Shown: positions 13,977 to 26,453, counted from the first letter of the stretch. The stretch is DNA of 64,000 nucleotides from Simmondsia chinensis (GCA_018398585.1 JAGTTD010000018.1:193501-257500), one strand, 5' to 3'. Numbers and translations: made by a program. Notes: generated from the letters alone by a model not told the origin.

Positions 13977-16900
13977 CTAAAAGAAATCAAATTCCAAATA
14001 ATTATCAGAACCTTTTTGATCGGGAACACCACTCCCAACCACAGGCTTCTCGCTTGATGAGGATGCGGGTGGGCCTTGAATCCGGTCAAACTCAACGGGC
14101 CTCGGGATTTCTGGCGGGCTAGCACACCGAATCAACGCCCAGTTCACGCCTTCGAAGAAAGGATGTTGTTTAATCTCGGTTGCTCCTCGCTTATATGCAA
14201 GTCTGTGCAAAGGCTCCTTCACCAGCAGGCCCCTTATCAGATCCCTTGCCTGGAAACTGACAACTGGCGACTCAGGGAATCTCAAAGGCTGGCCCACCAC
14301 ATTGAACAGCGTCGCCCGGTTGCCTGAGCCTTTAAAGGGAGTCTTACCAAACAACAGCTCGTAAAGGAAGATCCCGAATGTCCACCAGTCCACAGCACTG
14401 CCATGTCCTTCACCTTTAATGATTTCGGGTGCCAAGTACTCATGGGTCCCGACAAAAGACATAGACCGGGCGTTTGTAGGCTCAGCGATGAGTTCGGGAA
14501 GAGGGCTGACTTGGTTTCCAACGTCATTTTTGGGTTTCTGCTTCTTCTCTTTCTTAGATTTGCTTGAGAAGAACCGCGGAGAAAAGCATGTGGTGGCAGC
14601 GACACAAGATGGCTGAATACAAGAGGGTTCTATGCAGGCGGGCTGAACGCAAAAACCCGAGCTCTTTTTTAAGCCTGGTGCATCGATAGAGGCAGATTTC
14701 ACGAGCGTTGGACTGACAGCACAGCGAAGAGAGAGGTCAAAGTCGGAAAGCATTATATGCCCGTCTTCTCTCACAAGAACATTTTCAGGTTTTAGGTCGC
14801 GATAGATGATCCCAAGCATATGAAGGTATTCCAGAGCAAGGAGGACTTCTGCTACATAAAACCTGCAGAGTGAGATTCATAAAACGAATGATGATGATTA
14901 TCAAGTACAGAAGATACCAAACATTCGCTAAATGTTATACTCATATTCATTTCCAGAAGATAAAAAATGCACTCTGCTGAAGCACGATCATTTGTGAAGT
15001 TAAGCACTGACACAGAGACTCAGCTATTTCCATCATTCAACGGCCTGATCTCCAAATATTTGCTTCGAAATATTACCTTTTCTCAATTCGTAGAGTCTAC
15101 ATCTTTCATTGTACCCCTCCCCTCGCAATTTACATGTCCAGGCTCGACAATTATTTTCAGGGAGACAACTGGCAAGTGCAAAGCCTATATAAATGCAACA
15201 GAGAAGGCAGCATTGTTCTCGAACACTAGGAAATACAAAAGCTGAATCAATGATTAATGCTTCACACACCATTCGCTCTACAGTCAATTCTATCCTGATA
15301 ATAGTTAATACTGGCCAAGCCTCAGTAAATGCTAGACATAGGGGAGTACACGAGCCCAGCAGAGGCTGAGTTCATTACGCTCAAGGCTCAAATTTTCAAT
15401 ATTCAGCATAGTTCAGGCTCCCCTTGAAGCTTTCCGAGGTTGCAAACTTCAAGCTCAAGCTCAGCTCATAATAGGCTTAGACTTTGCTTGGCTTGGTTAA
15501 GCTTGAATCCAGCTCGAGTAGCTCCAAGCCAAGCTCGTCTTATCTAGGCTTATTAGAGCTTGACTAGGCTCATTTGACTTGTTCGGGCTCGAGATCAGCT
15601 CATTTAGGCTCAAGCTTCACTCAATTAGGCACATTTAGGCTAAGAAATTGTATTAAAATAGACTCATATAGGCTCGTATAGCCTCACAAGCCTATGAACT
15701 CCGGCTTTAATGGGTTTGAGCTCAACTCATTAAGCTAAATGGGCCGGCTCCAGTAAACTCAAGCTCAAAATGAGCCAAGCTTTACAATGAGCTTGCTCCC
15801 AAGGCTAGGCTCTGCTCATTACACCGCTTGATAGTCAAAACCCACCTCCACCCACACAACTCTATGCATATAACAAGGAAAAGAACAGAAACCATAACAG
15901 ACTTTTTCTCTATTGAATGACAAACTATTCTCTATATCAACCAATAAAGCTGCTAACTACTAGCGATATACACTTTCAAACTATATCTTAAACAAGAGGA
16001 GATATAGAGTATGTTACACATTCTACCATTGCAAGACCCATGATAAATGCTAATACATAAATCCAAAGACAACCAAAGTCATTATTTGGCAATTAACCTG
16101 GTCCTTTAGGTGCGTCCCACGGAGGCACCGGGTGATGACGACTCAAACAATTACTTAAGATTTTACTTTTTTATGTATTTGGTTGGAGGCTACTCATACT
16201 TGTAACCCGAGTTTGCCATCAATTCTCCAAAAACAGAAATGGCGATGAATAGGGTAACAACAAACTCCATGGTTCACATTGGTACAGTCAAGAATTGCAC
16301 AACTCCAAAGTGGCTGGTATGAGCTACAAACCAGAAGTGGTTTTTACTATGTGGAGCACTTCGTCTGGCATAGCCTCTGAACAAACACAATTTGGGTGAG
16401 GTGGGTCCTAACTAGTCATGACCTTTCATCCCATACACCAGTAACTTACCTTGGTTCTTTCCAACCATGGAATCAAACGAACATAATGGCCGACAGATAC
16501 AGATTCTAAGCCAACCATTACGCGATTGGTTATTACACAGCAGCACTTTCGTTACAGACTGCTTCACAATATGTCGTATTTCACTGCTAAATATTACTTT
16601 AAATGTATTTATACTTTAAAAACTACTCATTGGTATAAAAATTAATAATTGCATAGATATTCGTCGAAAATTTTGCAAAAATAAGCCTCAAAAGACAACT
16701 TATATTCCCTTTAAAAAACCAACTTGAGTGTTGCAATCCTTTAGGGAACATGTGCAAAAACGTGACTATGACCATTACACTATAGTAAACCACAATTTGG
16801 TTCCATGTTTCCAGCTAAAGGACCTTAAAAAGACCATGCTCAAACTCATGGGGGATCTCGGAGATTCATTTGGCTTAAAGACGAGTTTGCCCATAATACC

Positions 16901-18815
16901 AAGCTAAGGTGTGATCTAGGAATGCTGTATCAAGTGCAGCAGACACTTTTACCGTGAAATGGAATAAAAACAAGAGAGCTCATAGGTTACAAACAAGAAC
17001 ATAGGAGTGTATATGTCATCACACTGGTCAAGAACTAAGAAGCTGTACAAGTTAAGTCAAAAATAGTACTTGTTCTCAATGCAATTTTGACAAGCGCATC
17101 TGATAGTTTTCTACCAGAAACTGAAAGGATTTCAGGACTCAGTCAACAAAAGCAACTTCATAGATCAGACTGACAAATAAAACTTTGATACAGCAGATGC
17201 TCCAGGCTGTAGTGCACTAGAGAATGGGAAGCAGGCAGACAAAATCAATGCAACTCAATGTATTAGTTAATGTTTTCAAACAGCAAATGCCTAACTCAGG
17301 ATACGATACCATATTCCAAGACATGTAAAACCCCAGTAAAATTTTTGTGTGCGAATTATATGGTTCACAGTCATAGTTATGCTTCAATTTCAATAACATA
17401 CCAAAACTTTACATACAAATAAATTGGACCTGCAGTGAATGAGAATAGGTTGTGCAACATAGACCATAATCTTAAAACAATTTATGCTCCACATAGTAAT
17501 GCATGGGCATAGTACATTATGCAGGACCATCGCAAACATATAAATGAATATTCAATAGATGCAATCTGAAAGCATGCAAGGATACTCTTCCACCGAAGTA
17601 AGAGAACACGTTCAAGGATAATAAGCAGTGTAAAAGTAAGCAGGGATATAGACCATACTTTACAGCTTGCTCAGTAAAATACTTCCCAGGTTGCCTCTGG
17701 CGAAGCGTGTGAAGGTCACCTCCCGGGCAGAATTCCATCACCAAGCACGAAAACTTCTCTGTTTCAAAATGTGTATACAGAGTTGGAAGGAAGGGATGGT
17801 CTAACGATTGGAGAATTTCCCTTTCTGTCTGGGCCCTGAGCAGCTTCTTACGGCTTGCAAGTGATGCTTTATCCATGACCTTCATCGCAAAGTAACACTT
17901 TGTTCCAGTTAACTCTGAAAGGTACACGCTTCCAATATCCCCACATCCCAACCTCTTCAGAAGCCTAAAATGGTTCAAACCCAAAGCTCCATCTCGTGCA
18001 CGGATAGCCTGGATTGCTTCCCATCTCAAGTCATTTGCTTTATGTGGTTTATTAACACTACTTAAGCTGCTGCAAGAGCTTTCATCACTTACATCGCTGC
18101 TTGTACTGCCTCTACACATACTACTCTTCCCACTTTCAACAAAATCAGCTCGGCCACTAGTCTTAGCACTTCCACTGGTCTTTGCAAGACTACTTGTACC
18201 ATCGCTAACCTTGGCAAAAGATGAGCCAATTCCAGGCCCCGATGATTTCTTCCCATCCTCAATCCCGCCTTCTGGTGATACATTGGCACCAGACAATTGA
18301 AAAGCAGCATTTACTGGCACTTGCCTCTCACTATCCAGGGACAAACTAGATCCAAACTGATCAGCTAAACCATTGGTATTCCCTTTTGCTGCAGAATGAA
18401 ATGGCTTCCTTTCCTCTGGAACTTCAGTGACCATCTGCCTCGATGGAACTTGTAGCTCAGATGGCAGTAACCTACTGTGGGAAACCGGATCCAGTACGCG
18501 AATCTTTGAATTGTCCTCTACGACCTCTGTAGCAACCTGCTTTGATGCCTGTTGCATAGATGAGGGTAGCCGATTGCAAGTAGCTGGGTCCAATCCGCCT
18601 GTCTTTGTACCATCCACTCCAACCTCTGTGACAACTAGCTTTGGTGGGACCTGTTGCAAAGATTGAGGTGACCTACTGCGAGTAACCGGTTCGAGTCCGC
18701 TTGTCTTTGCAACTGATGACGGTGATGGCCTACGTGAACTTCCCTCGACTACTTGAGCACCACCAGTTCTCCTTAGCTTATCCGGGGAAGCTCTAGCGCT
18801 AGACTTAGAGGCCAT
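13977..18815 (-). CDS. AGC VIII serine/threonine kinase, D6PK/PVPK-like, 2 exons
   Basis: Exons: 18815-17659 and 14862-13977; the join (2043 bp, 680 aa) is in frame across a GT-AG intron of 2796 bp. Residues 1-280 are a Ser-rich, low-complexity N-terminus. The kinase domain starts near 283: glycine loop [11 protein letters not shown], Lys312 (FAMKV), catalytic YRDLKPEN with Asp408. The DFG position is DFD (Asp426), the hallmark of plant AGC VIII kinases. A long insertion in the activation segment carries Cys-X4-Cys repeats and a basic patch ([10 protein letters not shown]), followed by [13 protein letters not shown]. The protein ends in NYLEFDFF, a C-terminal hydrophobic (PIF-like) motif. D6PK-class kinases act at the plasma membrane and phosphorylate PIN auxin exporters; that role is inferred from family. 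ATG 18815 (MASKSS, G at +4) is preferred; an in-frame ATG at 18824 adds three residues. Confidence 0.92.
15339..15829. mobile_element. hAT-like MITE in the kinase intron (AGCTC-rich family)
   Basis: The left end is TAGGGGAGTACACGAGC and the right end read in reverse is AAGCGGTGTAATGAGC, an imperfect inverted pair. Flanks GCTAGACA (15331-15338) and GATAGTCA (15830-15837) match at 6 of 8 positions, consistent with an aged 8-bp hAT target duplication. The interior is saturated with AGCTC, GGCTC and AAGCTT words. Confidence 0.55.
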
Positions 18816-18862
18816 TGAAGTCATCAAAGATTCATGAAACAAGAAAGAATAAGAAAACCCTG

Positions 18863-20160
18863 CTACTCAGCCCCCCACTTCAACCAATCAATCCCACCAG
18901 TTGCAGCTTCCAGATCTTCCACCGTCAAATCCATCAATGTCCAGGTTCTATCTACAATTAGTCACATAAACACAATTATGAACAAGGCAGGTGCACCAAA
19001 TAAGGTCATCAAATTCAGATAACAACACAACAAGGCCCCATCATCGTTATTTTCCAGCATCAGACGAACAAATTGAAGCAGCATATATAGCAATATTGAG
19101 GCAACAGAAATGACAACATTTTTGGGAATATGCAACAATCGAGTGATCAGCCAGGACGGAATACAGAAAGTAGGAGCTCTTGTATCTGATATTCCTGTCA
19201 ATCTTAATACCCCACGAACCAAACCCACTCACTGATTCGCAAAATCTAGGTTCCTAGATGTTGATCAATAAAGAGGTTAAAAAGAAAACCTTTGCTAAAG
19301 TAGGAAAAAGACTTAGCATCTCATAGACAGCACAAGACACAAAAAAGGTCACTCGAACAGAAAGGAAGAATTTTTCAAACAAAGAGAAAGGAGAAACGTT
19401 GAAGAATATCACATGCAGAACTAGATCAAACCCTAATACAAAAAAGAGGTAAAAAAACTATAATCAGGGCATCGAGTACATCAAAGCGGCATAAGATTAA
19501 TTAATTAAAGCGGTCATCTTTCAGTATCAATAGACCACCATAGCAAAATCAAGTACATTCGCACCTCCCAGAGATGATAAAAAATGCCAATCAACAAGAA
19601 GAGCAAATTGGTAAAGGTAATCGAAGGATAATGAAAAAAAAAAAAAAAAGATCAATCAACAAGCATATAAAGATCTCATCAATAATCACAGACCCACTTA
19701 ATCAATCTTTGATGAAACCAAGCCACAGCGAGGGATCTAAGAACCCACAAAGACCCAGATGCAAAAAAACAAAATTGAGAACAAAAAAAGGAGCAAAACC
19801 CAACAAGCAGAAAAACAGGCCCAGTTGAAAGTAAAAAAGAAAAAAAGGAGGGGCAAAAGATAGTACCTGGGATTATAAAGATTGAAAATTTAGGGTTTAT
19901 CTTATGATTTAGAAGTGGGAAAGAAGAGCACCAAACTGTAGAGAGAGAGATAAAGGAAGGGGACACAAAATGCTCCACAAATGTGTGGAGAGAGTGAGAG
20001 AACGAGAGAGAAGAAGAGGGAGAGGAAAAAGTTTTGGAGAGGAGGGAGAGAGAGAGAGGGTTAGATTTGTGTTTGTGGGATACCATCAACAAAGACGTGG
20101 AGAGAGAGAGAGACAGAGAGAGAGAGAGAGACAGAGAGGGGGGGGGGGGGGGGGGTCAAA
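18863..20160 (-). promoter_or_regulatory. 5' leader and promoter region of the D6PK-like kinase
   Basis: A likely 5'-UTR intron is indicated by a minus-strand donor-like sequence (CCCAG then GTACTATC near 19862-19872) and a candidate acceptor AGTAGCAG just upstream of the start codon. The distal part (19925-20140) is GA-rich (GAGAGA runs) and ends in a G-run. Telo-box-like AAACCCTAA occurs near 19430 and 19890. Exact transcript ends cannot be seen. Confidence 0.35.
20098..20155. repeat. (GA)n microsatellite followed by poly(G)
   Basis: GAGA/GACA repeats from about 20098 run into about 17 consecutive G (20139-20155). A second pure G tract of about 18 occurs at 20402-20420. Confidence 0.9.
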
Positions 20161-20420
20161 GGTAAAGTAAAAAATAAATAAAAAAATAATAAAAAAGAAA
20201 AAGGGGTTTTGGGGGGTTCAATAATTTTCCAATGTATTTTGTCCCAACCTGTCAGTAATGCTTTTTAGGCTGCCTCTCTCTCTCTCTGGTAGACTGGGGT
20301 TTCAATCCTTTTCATTGAATTGATTCTGATGAAACTATTGAATTCTGCACTATCCTTTACCCTCCCAAAATGAAAATAAATACATAAATAGAGTGCAAAA
20401 TGGGGGGGGGGGGGGGGGGG

Positions 20421-22004
20421 AAATTAAGATGGAGAATAAGAAATGATTTTTTGTTGTTAGAATGTTGTTGCTACTTTCTTAGGCTTGCTTAAATGGAGTT
20501 ATTTACCCTTTCATCTTTTGGTTCTTGTTGTTTGGTTGCCTAATACTTCTCTCGATTCACACCCTTTGGCTTGTTGGTCCTTTTTCCTTTTTACTCGTAC
20601 ATTTCTCTAAATTCGAAAACTTCAATAGATAAGGTTAAATTTTAGTTTTATGTATAGTTTTGTATGGTACCCCTTTGGTTGAAGCAGGATACTAAAAGAA
20701 TACCATAAAAAACTAGATGAACAAGGAAAGCAAAATACAAAAGCACTAGCAATATTTAATTTATCAAAGAGGGTTATATCATTTGTCTTTGGCTCATTGC
20801 TACATCTTATTTATATTAGAAAAGAGTACAACATTATTCTCTAAAAACGAAATCTAATACTTGGAGGAGTTGAAGGGCAAACTACCATACTGACACATTT
20901 AGCTCGGTTCCTATTGCTGCATGTTAAGCATAGACTGATTTTTAATCATTAAAATGCTTCCCTATCACCTCGATCATTGCCAAATTCAGTATCAACATCT
21001 TATATCTAGTTTGTAAAAATGTATGTTAAAAGGCCATTTAGGACATACAAACTACACCAGCATCTTTAAAAAGGCACAAAATCCTAAAAGAAGGGCAGCC
21101 AAACTTGTAAAACATATCAAAAATTTATACGTTCTATGGTAAGAATGTGAGAATTCCTGAAGCATCAACACCAATATTAGTAACTATATTAGATTTGTGC
21201 CAAGTGAATGCATATGTACATCCTGATCCACACAAACATGAGTTCAGATGTAGGTTTTGTTACTCTTTTATTCTGCAGAAAATTGTGCATCTTGACTGGC
21301 TCCATAGCATGTGCCATCTTACTGCTATCTCTGTTGATTCTCTCAAACTAATTCAGTATTTTTATAATACAAAAAAACACTGAGAAGAAGTTTTGAATTT
21401 TGTTTTTCTGTAAAACAAATAATCTGCCAACGCCCATCAGCAAGAATCCTATGCCTCTCCTTTTGTTTAATTCCTACGAGGCCATGGCATGCCCTCATGT
21501 GATGCATGTGCACGCATTTATATGAATCCCCATTCTCCCCCTTAAACATTTTTCAAAAACTATCTCCTAGTTCCTCCAAGTTTTCTGTCCTCATTTTTTG
21601 GATAATATAACAGGTAGTAAGGCTTAGTTAAATGTACTGGTACTTAAAATGATCTGATGATGCATCTCCAACATCATCCACATATGACAAGATCATAAGG
21701 ACTTCGTTGAAACTAATCTTGGACCAATATGGTCTTTAGGATGCTTTTTATAAGAATATTCTGCTTCTGGTAGAATTATTCTTTGAAAGGCAAATTAATA
21801 CATATCCTTCGAGGGATTGGTACGGTGTTTATTCTAGAAAACAAGAATATGGAAAGGTTGAAGGGAGGATTGTGGCCGAGGAAGCACCCCTCCAATATTC
21901 AAGTCAGTATGGGGTGCAAACTCGAACTTACAAGGATAAATGTCACATGAGAATAGCCTGTGTGCTTTTGGCAAGCTTGCATGTCGGTCATTAACTGGTC
22001 ACCT
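20421..22004. other. intergenic, nothing recognised
   Basis: AT-rich sequence with only short, unsupported open frames; no repeat family was recognised here. Confidence 0.4.
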
Positions 22005-22227
22005 AAGAGGATACCAACACGCAAGCACCGGATCCCATTAGAACTCCGAAGTTAAAGGGTGCTTGGGCGAGAGTAGTATCAAGATGGATGACCGCCTGGG
22101 AAGTCCTCGTGTTGCACCATTTAGGTTAGGGGCTGAAGGGGAAAGGCTGCGTGCATCTACCCCCCAGACCCTGCTTAGACAGGAGCCCTTGGGGCACTGG
22201 GAATGTTGTTTTTTTTTTTTTTTTTTT
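22005..22227 (+). mobile_element. 5S-rRNA-headed SINE, copy 1
   Basis: Positions 22011-22119 are a near-complete plant 5S rRNA. It contains CACCGGATCCCATTAGAAC, an A-box/intermediate region (GTGCTTGGGCGAGAGTAG), C-box (GATGGATGACCGCCTGG) and the 3' end CTCGTGTTGCACC. It continues directly into AAGGCTGCGTGCATCTACC, CCCAGACCCTGC and GGGGCACTGGGAATGTTG, ending in a T-run. That second half is the 3' domain seen at 41611, 49073, 59871 and 62338. A 5S head fused to this tail implies pol III transcription and LINE-driven retroposition. It is not an rRNA gene: several 5S positions differ and no array exists. Confidence 0.8.
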
Positions 22228-24294
22228 GAGATTGTGTTCAAACTCTCCCTCATTAGGCAAACTAGGATTTACCATGGGCAAACTTGCTTCAAATAGCATA
22301 GCAAACGTAAAAAGAACTTTCATATCGCCCTTTGACGAGCTTCAACATGTTCAATGGAACGTTTCTTTGACTATGTTGTCAGCGGACCAAACTCCATTTT
22401 CTTAGGGAAAGAAATTATACATTTTTCATGTATCTTTTTCAAATTTTTGGATTATTCTTTTTTCATTGATCCTTGATCAACGTGTTCAAACTAATGAAAT
22501 ACGGCGGAAATAAGCCCAATTAAAAGCACAGATGAAGCAAAATTGATGGAGAAATAACAAAATAAGCCTAAAAAAACCCTAAATACAATACAAAATGATG
22601 CAGTAGTAGTAGGGGTGTGGGCGGTAGAGTCATGCACATGGTCCGAAAAATATAAATAATATTAAAACTCCCCCACAGCAAATGTCAACATAAAATAAGA
22701 AAGAAGACACAAAGCAGATGTACTTTAAAAAGAAGCTTAAGTCACAATTGAAGGGGAAAACAAGTTAGAAAAAGGCAAAAGAGATCCTTTTTTTTTCCTA
22801 AGGACCACTTGTGCATTTGAGTGGTCCAACTGACCCACACCCTAAGCCTAAGATGGCCTAATTCTAAACCCAACTTAAAGGTAATTTAACCTTTCCAACT
22901 TGTATATTTGGATAACTAATGTGTATACATGGCCCATGTCCAGCCTTGCATGCCTACATCACCATCCTACACTCATGTACCTTCTATGGTGTTGTCCTAT
23001 GCCCTACATCATTTGTGATACATCGTTTTCGATGTCTGATATCTGTTATATGGATGTGTTTTCATAAGTTTTTTTGGATTAAGAGAGTTGAACTCAAGCT
23101 TTAGAAAAAGAGTGGGGCCAAAGAGTTTGGAAATCTTTGGAGAATTTTGAAAGAATTACAAGGGTCTTGAGGTATTTATTGATGATACTTTACACTGAGG
23201 TAAGAAAGGTATTCATAGGGTTAATGTCATGTGCTTGACATGTAATGTAAGACAGGGCTGAATATAAGATATTTACAGGGTTAAAGTCACATGGTTGACA
23301 TGCAATTTAAGATATCCTTTCCAGTACCCAAGGGTCAATGGTGGCATCAATTCACACTTAGGTAGCTTTCTATGGTCTTATCCTACCCTACAACATTTGC
23401 CATACATCGTTGTCTCTATAATTTTTCCTATTTTATGTATGTAACAATTGAAAGGTTAGGATAAAGGTAAAGAAAGATACCCTACTATACAATAGACAGG
23501 AGGACTACAATCACGAGCTATACTGATCCCTTCTAGACAGGGACTTGTTTAGCTGGGTTCGTGTGCGAGTCCACAAGTTTGAACATCCGACATGATTAAC
23601 AACCAACTCAATGATATACGTACATATAATATTACTAATTCTTGCTCTACTTGCTATTAGTAAACCAGAGACAGGACATGCAAGTCACAAAAACTAAAGA
23701 AACAGGACACAGATCTAACATAGTTTGATTAATTACGTGTACAATATAATGTCATGGATTACCAAAAAAGGGGGATAAAGCATGTGACAACTGACAAATG
23801 ACAAAGTCTTGGACAAATTGGCTATGGTCAACATAAATCAGAGCCAGGCTGCCAAGATCCACCTACATCAAAAAATATAGAGGAATGACACCAATGTATA
23901 TACCTACGGAGCTATTTTACCTATTGTCAATTGATTTTGGGATGTAACCTCCTTTGATATGTAACGGCATATGAGGCTGCCACATTGAGTTTTATATGTA
24001 TCAGGAAGAGCAGCCTGCAAGACTTATATATTAATCTACCCTCTATCACAGCTTTGATATGAAAGCTATTACTAGATTTATACGTAAACCCTTAACACAA
24101 ACACCCTAAAATCCGGAAAAGAAAAGATAATGAAGTACAAGTACAAGAAACAATAACGTAGATATGCAGTAGCACCCACTAATAATAGCATACAAGCTTG
24201 AAAACGCACCAGCTTTATGAAAATTATGCTGGACTAAGAAAAATACTAAATATATCTAATTTATACACATAATGATGTGGCAAAATATCAGTAG
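22228..24294. other. intergenic, downstream of the oxidase gene
   Basis: No supported gene. Two similar blocks around 23210-23290 (GGGTTAATGTCATGTGCTTG and GGGTTAAAGTCACATGGTTG) form a short imperfect direct repeat, and a related CCTACA-ACATTTG-GATACATCG phrase recurs at 23000-23030 and 23388-23415. Confidence 0.4.
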
Positions 24295-24295
24295 A

Positions 24296-24301
24296 TTTAT
24301 T
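24296..24301 (-). terminator. candidate poly(A) signal of the GLOX-like gene
   Basis: AATAAA on the minus strand, about 135 bp downstream of the stop at 24436. Confidence 0.35.
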
Positions 24302-24435
24302 AAAAATATATTAAATTCGTTTTTTTTTTTTTTCCTCCCTATCAGCTAATGAGGTATACTTAGCTTTCCATTATGCATACAAGTACAGTGGTATATCTTC
24401 GCATAAACTTTTACAAGTATACAAACTCTGCAGAT

Positions 24436-26058
24436 CTACTGAATCCTCACCCATGCTGCAGAACTTGGGATAGCAGCATGCACCACAAACATCATATAAT
24501 ACCCAGGAGGAGCAATCTCAGGCATCGATGGGCCCATCACTCTCACAGAATACAACCCAGAAGAGATCTGAGTAACCTCCTCGACTTTCAACAGTACCAT
24601 CCTTTGATTCATCGCAAACGAATGCGTCGTAAAAGATGGCATAATAATGTTTACAGACACAGCACTAGCCGTTACATATTGTTCTACACTAAAAGTGACC
24701 GAAAAGGGTCTCCCATACCCTAGAACTTGATCATTGTTCACAATACCAGGCCTTATCGATGTATGAATAACCGATAAATATGGCGGGGAGTAAGCCTCTA
24801 AACTCAAATCTGTTGGAAATTCGACATCAGTGAAGTTGTAATAAACATGTGGATTGCTACCCCCAACAAGAACTCGTCCGTCAGTGAGTAGTACAGCAGA
24901 TGAATGGTACATTCTGGGTCTAGCAGATGCACACCTGATGAAAAATCGTTGGTTCTCGGCGTTTTTCAGCTGGTAAATCACTGGCCGAAAAACGGGATCT
25001 CGCGCATTTTCCCAACCTGCAGTGCCAGACTCTGCGCCATTTATGATGATGACGTCGCCATTCGGAAGGAGTAGCATGTCCCCCATAACACGAGCTAGCG
25101 GCATGGACTCCATAACCCAACTGGGATTTCTGTCGCTGACCCTTAGGCGTCCACAAGTTGAACTTGCACGTTGAAAATCTCTCATCGAAGCCTGTAAAAA
25201 TCCCCCTTGTGGGGAACCACCACATACCATGATCTCGGCCTCTGTGCGTCTGTTCTCGTCTATCGGTAACAACACCGAGGAGCCTGAGCTAGGATAGTTC
25301 CTAGGTTCACCACCAGTAATAGGAGGAAACTCCTTGACTACTCGGTTTCTCACATAATCCAATGATATAGCTCGTGTGTTAGCAAAAATAAACAGGTTTC
25401 CGTCTGGTAATAAATGCACAAATGGATACAGATTGTTCTCACTGGAATCCCTAGTTTCTTGGAGAAAATCAAGCCTAAAACTTGATTTTGAAGATGATCT
25501 TGGATAAAACTCGTAGTTGAACTGTTTTCTGCCTCCAACGATGATTACGCGACCATCGGGTAAAATCTGGTTTGTCGCATACCACCTATGCTTGGACAGA
25601 TAACTTCGGTGTTCAATCCAATCACAGCTTTCATCCGCACATGGCGTAAATGTACGTACCGCATGATCTCCATCGTTGAACCCACCTGTTTGAACTAGGG
25701 TCCCGTCTGGGAGAACAGAGCCTGAGGAGCACCAAACATCAGTCTGAACCATCAATGGTCGAAAAGAGTTGGTCACGACATCATAAAGCACCGAGTGCGC
25801 TGTGCAGTCTACTGGAAGGACAATGTCAGAGGGGTCATGGCGGCAGCGACCATAAGGGAGGGAGATATTTGAAGGCCCAAAGTCGGTCCGATCAAAGATG
25901 ACAACTTTGTTATCATGCAGAAGTTGCATATGCATTGCTGATATGCCTATACTCTCCTGTAGAAGTTGCCATTCACCTGGGGCTGGATAATCAGATGGCG
26001 GTATCTGACACGTCACGGAAATGGCCATGGCCAATGTGAGAAGGAAGGAGATAAACAT
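24436..26058 (-). CDS. secreted galactose/glyoxal oxidase-like protein (aldehyde oxidase GLOX type), intronless
   Basis: 540 aa. Residues 1-17 form a signal peptide (MFISFLLTLAMAISVTC). The glyoxal-oxidase N-terminal beta-propeller shows kelch-like blades (LPDGTLVQTGG, LPDGRVIIVGG, LLPNGDVIIINGA, LLTDGRVLVGG). The C-terminal DUF1929 E-set domain begins near 435. Candidate copper-radical residues are visible: Cys110 in WCSSG (Tyr-Cys crosslink), Tyr182 in NYEFYP, Tyr384-His385 in RMYHSSA and His479 in TTHSF. By family it oxidises an aldehyde or alcohol to the acid with H2O2 production in the cell wall or apoplast; substrate is unknown. The start is the first Met giving a signal peptide. A TATA-like TTTATATTAA lies about 135 bp upstream on this strand. 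Confidence 0.93.
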   Translation of the reverse strand: MFISFLLTLAMAISVTCQIPPSDYPAPGEWQLLQESIGISAMHMQLLHDNKVVIFDRTDFGPSNISLPYGRCRHDPSDIVLPVDCTAHSVLYDVVTNSFRPLMVQTDVWCSSGSVLPDGTLVQTGGFNDGDHAVRTFTPCADESCDWIEHRSYLSKHRWYATNQILPDGRVIIVGGRKQFNYEFYPRSSSKSSFRLDFLQETRDSSENNLYPFVHLLPDGNLFIFANTRAISLDYVRNRVVKEFPPITGGEPRNYPSSGSSVLLPIDENRRTEAEIMVCGGSPQGGFLQASMRDFQRASSTCGRLRVSDRNPSWVMESMPLARVMGDMLLLPNGDVIIINGAESGTAGWENARDPVFRPVIYQLKNAENQRFFIRCASARPRMYHSSAVLLTDGRVLVGGSNPHVYYNFTDVEFPTDLSLEAYSPPYLSVIHTSIRPGIVNNDQVLGYGRPFSVTFSVEQYVTASAVSVNIIMPSFTTHSFAMNQRMVLLKVEEVTQISSGLYSVRVMGPSMPEIAPPGYYMMFVVHAAIPSSAAWVRIQ

Positions 26059-26186
26059 GCTGAGGTAGCAACAGAGGAGACGAAGGAAAGATTGGAGTAT
26101 GTTGTGTGTCAGTTGTTGAAGTTGTTGGTGGGAGAAAGTTGGTGTCTTGGTGAGAAGAAGTTGACAAAATGGGAAATATGTGAATC

Positions 26187-26196
26187 TTAATATAAA
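26187..26196 (-). promoter_or_regulatory. TATA-like element of the GLOX-like gene
   Basis: TTTATATTAA on the minus strand, about 130-140 bp upstream of the start codon, a normal distance for a short plant 5' UTR. Confidence 0.45.
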
Positions 26197-26453
26197 TCAT
26201 TTGGTCCAAAAATTCATTCACCCTAAAGATTAGGCGCCTGCTATGCTACACACCAAGATTACATCTAAAGCTCAAAGGACATGATGGTTGCAGACATGCT
26301 TGGTTTTAGCCCAATTTTATGCAGAAAATAAGCATTTTATCATGCATCTTCGACCATATTATAGTACCCAAATGACCAAAGTTTACAAAATTATAGAAAG
26401 AGAAACATATCATGTACCTCCATTCCACGAGAACAGTAGTAAGATCAGAAATT

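Noticed and set aside
18824..18842. Longer kinase N-terminus
   Set aside because: The frame extends to TTG at 18842; ATG 18824 has a weaker context than ATG 18815 and adds only three residues.
22011..22119. Functional 5S rRNA gene
   Set aside because: Single, diverged, not in an array and fused to a SINE tail; the same holds at 29612 and 63508.
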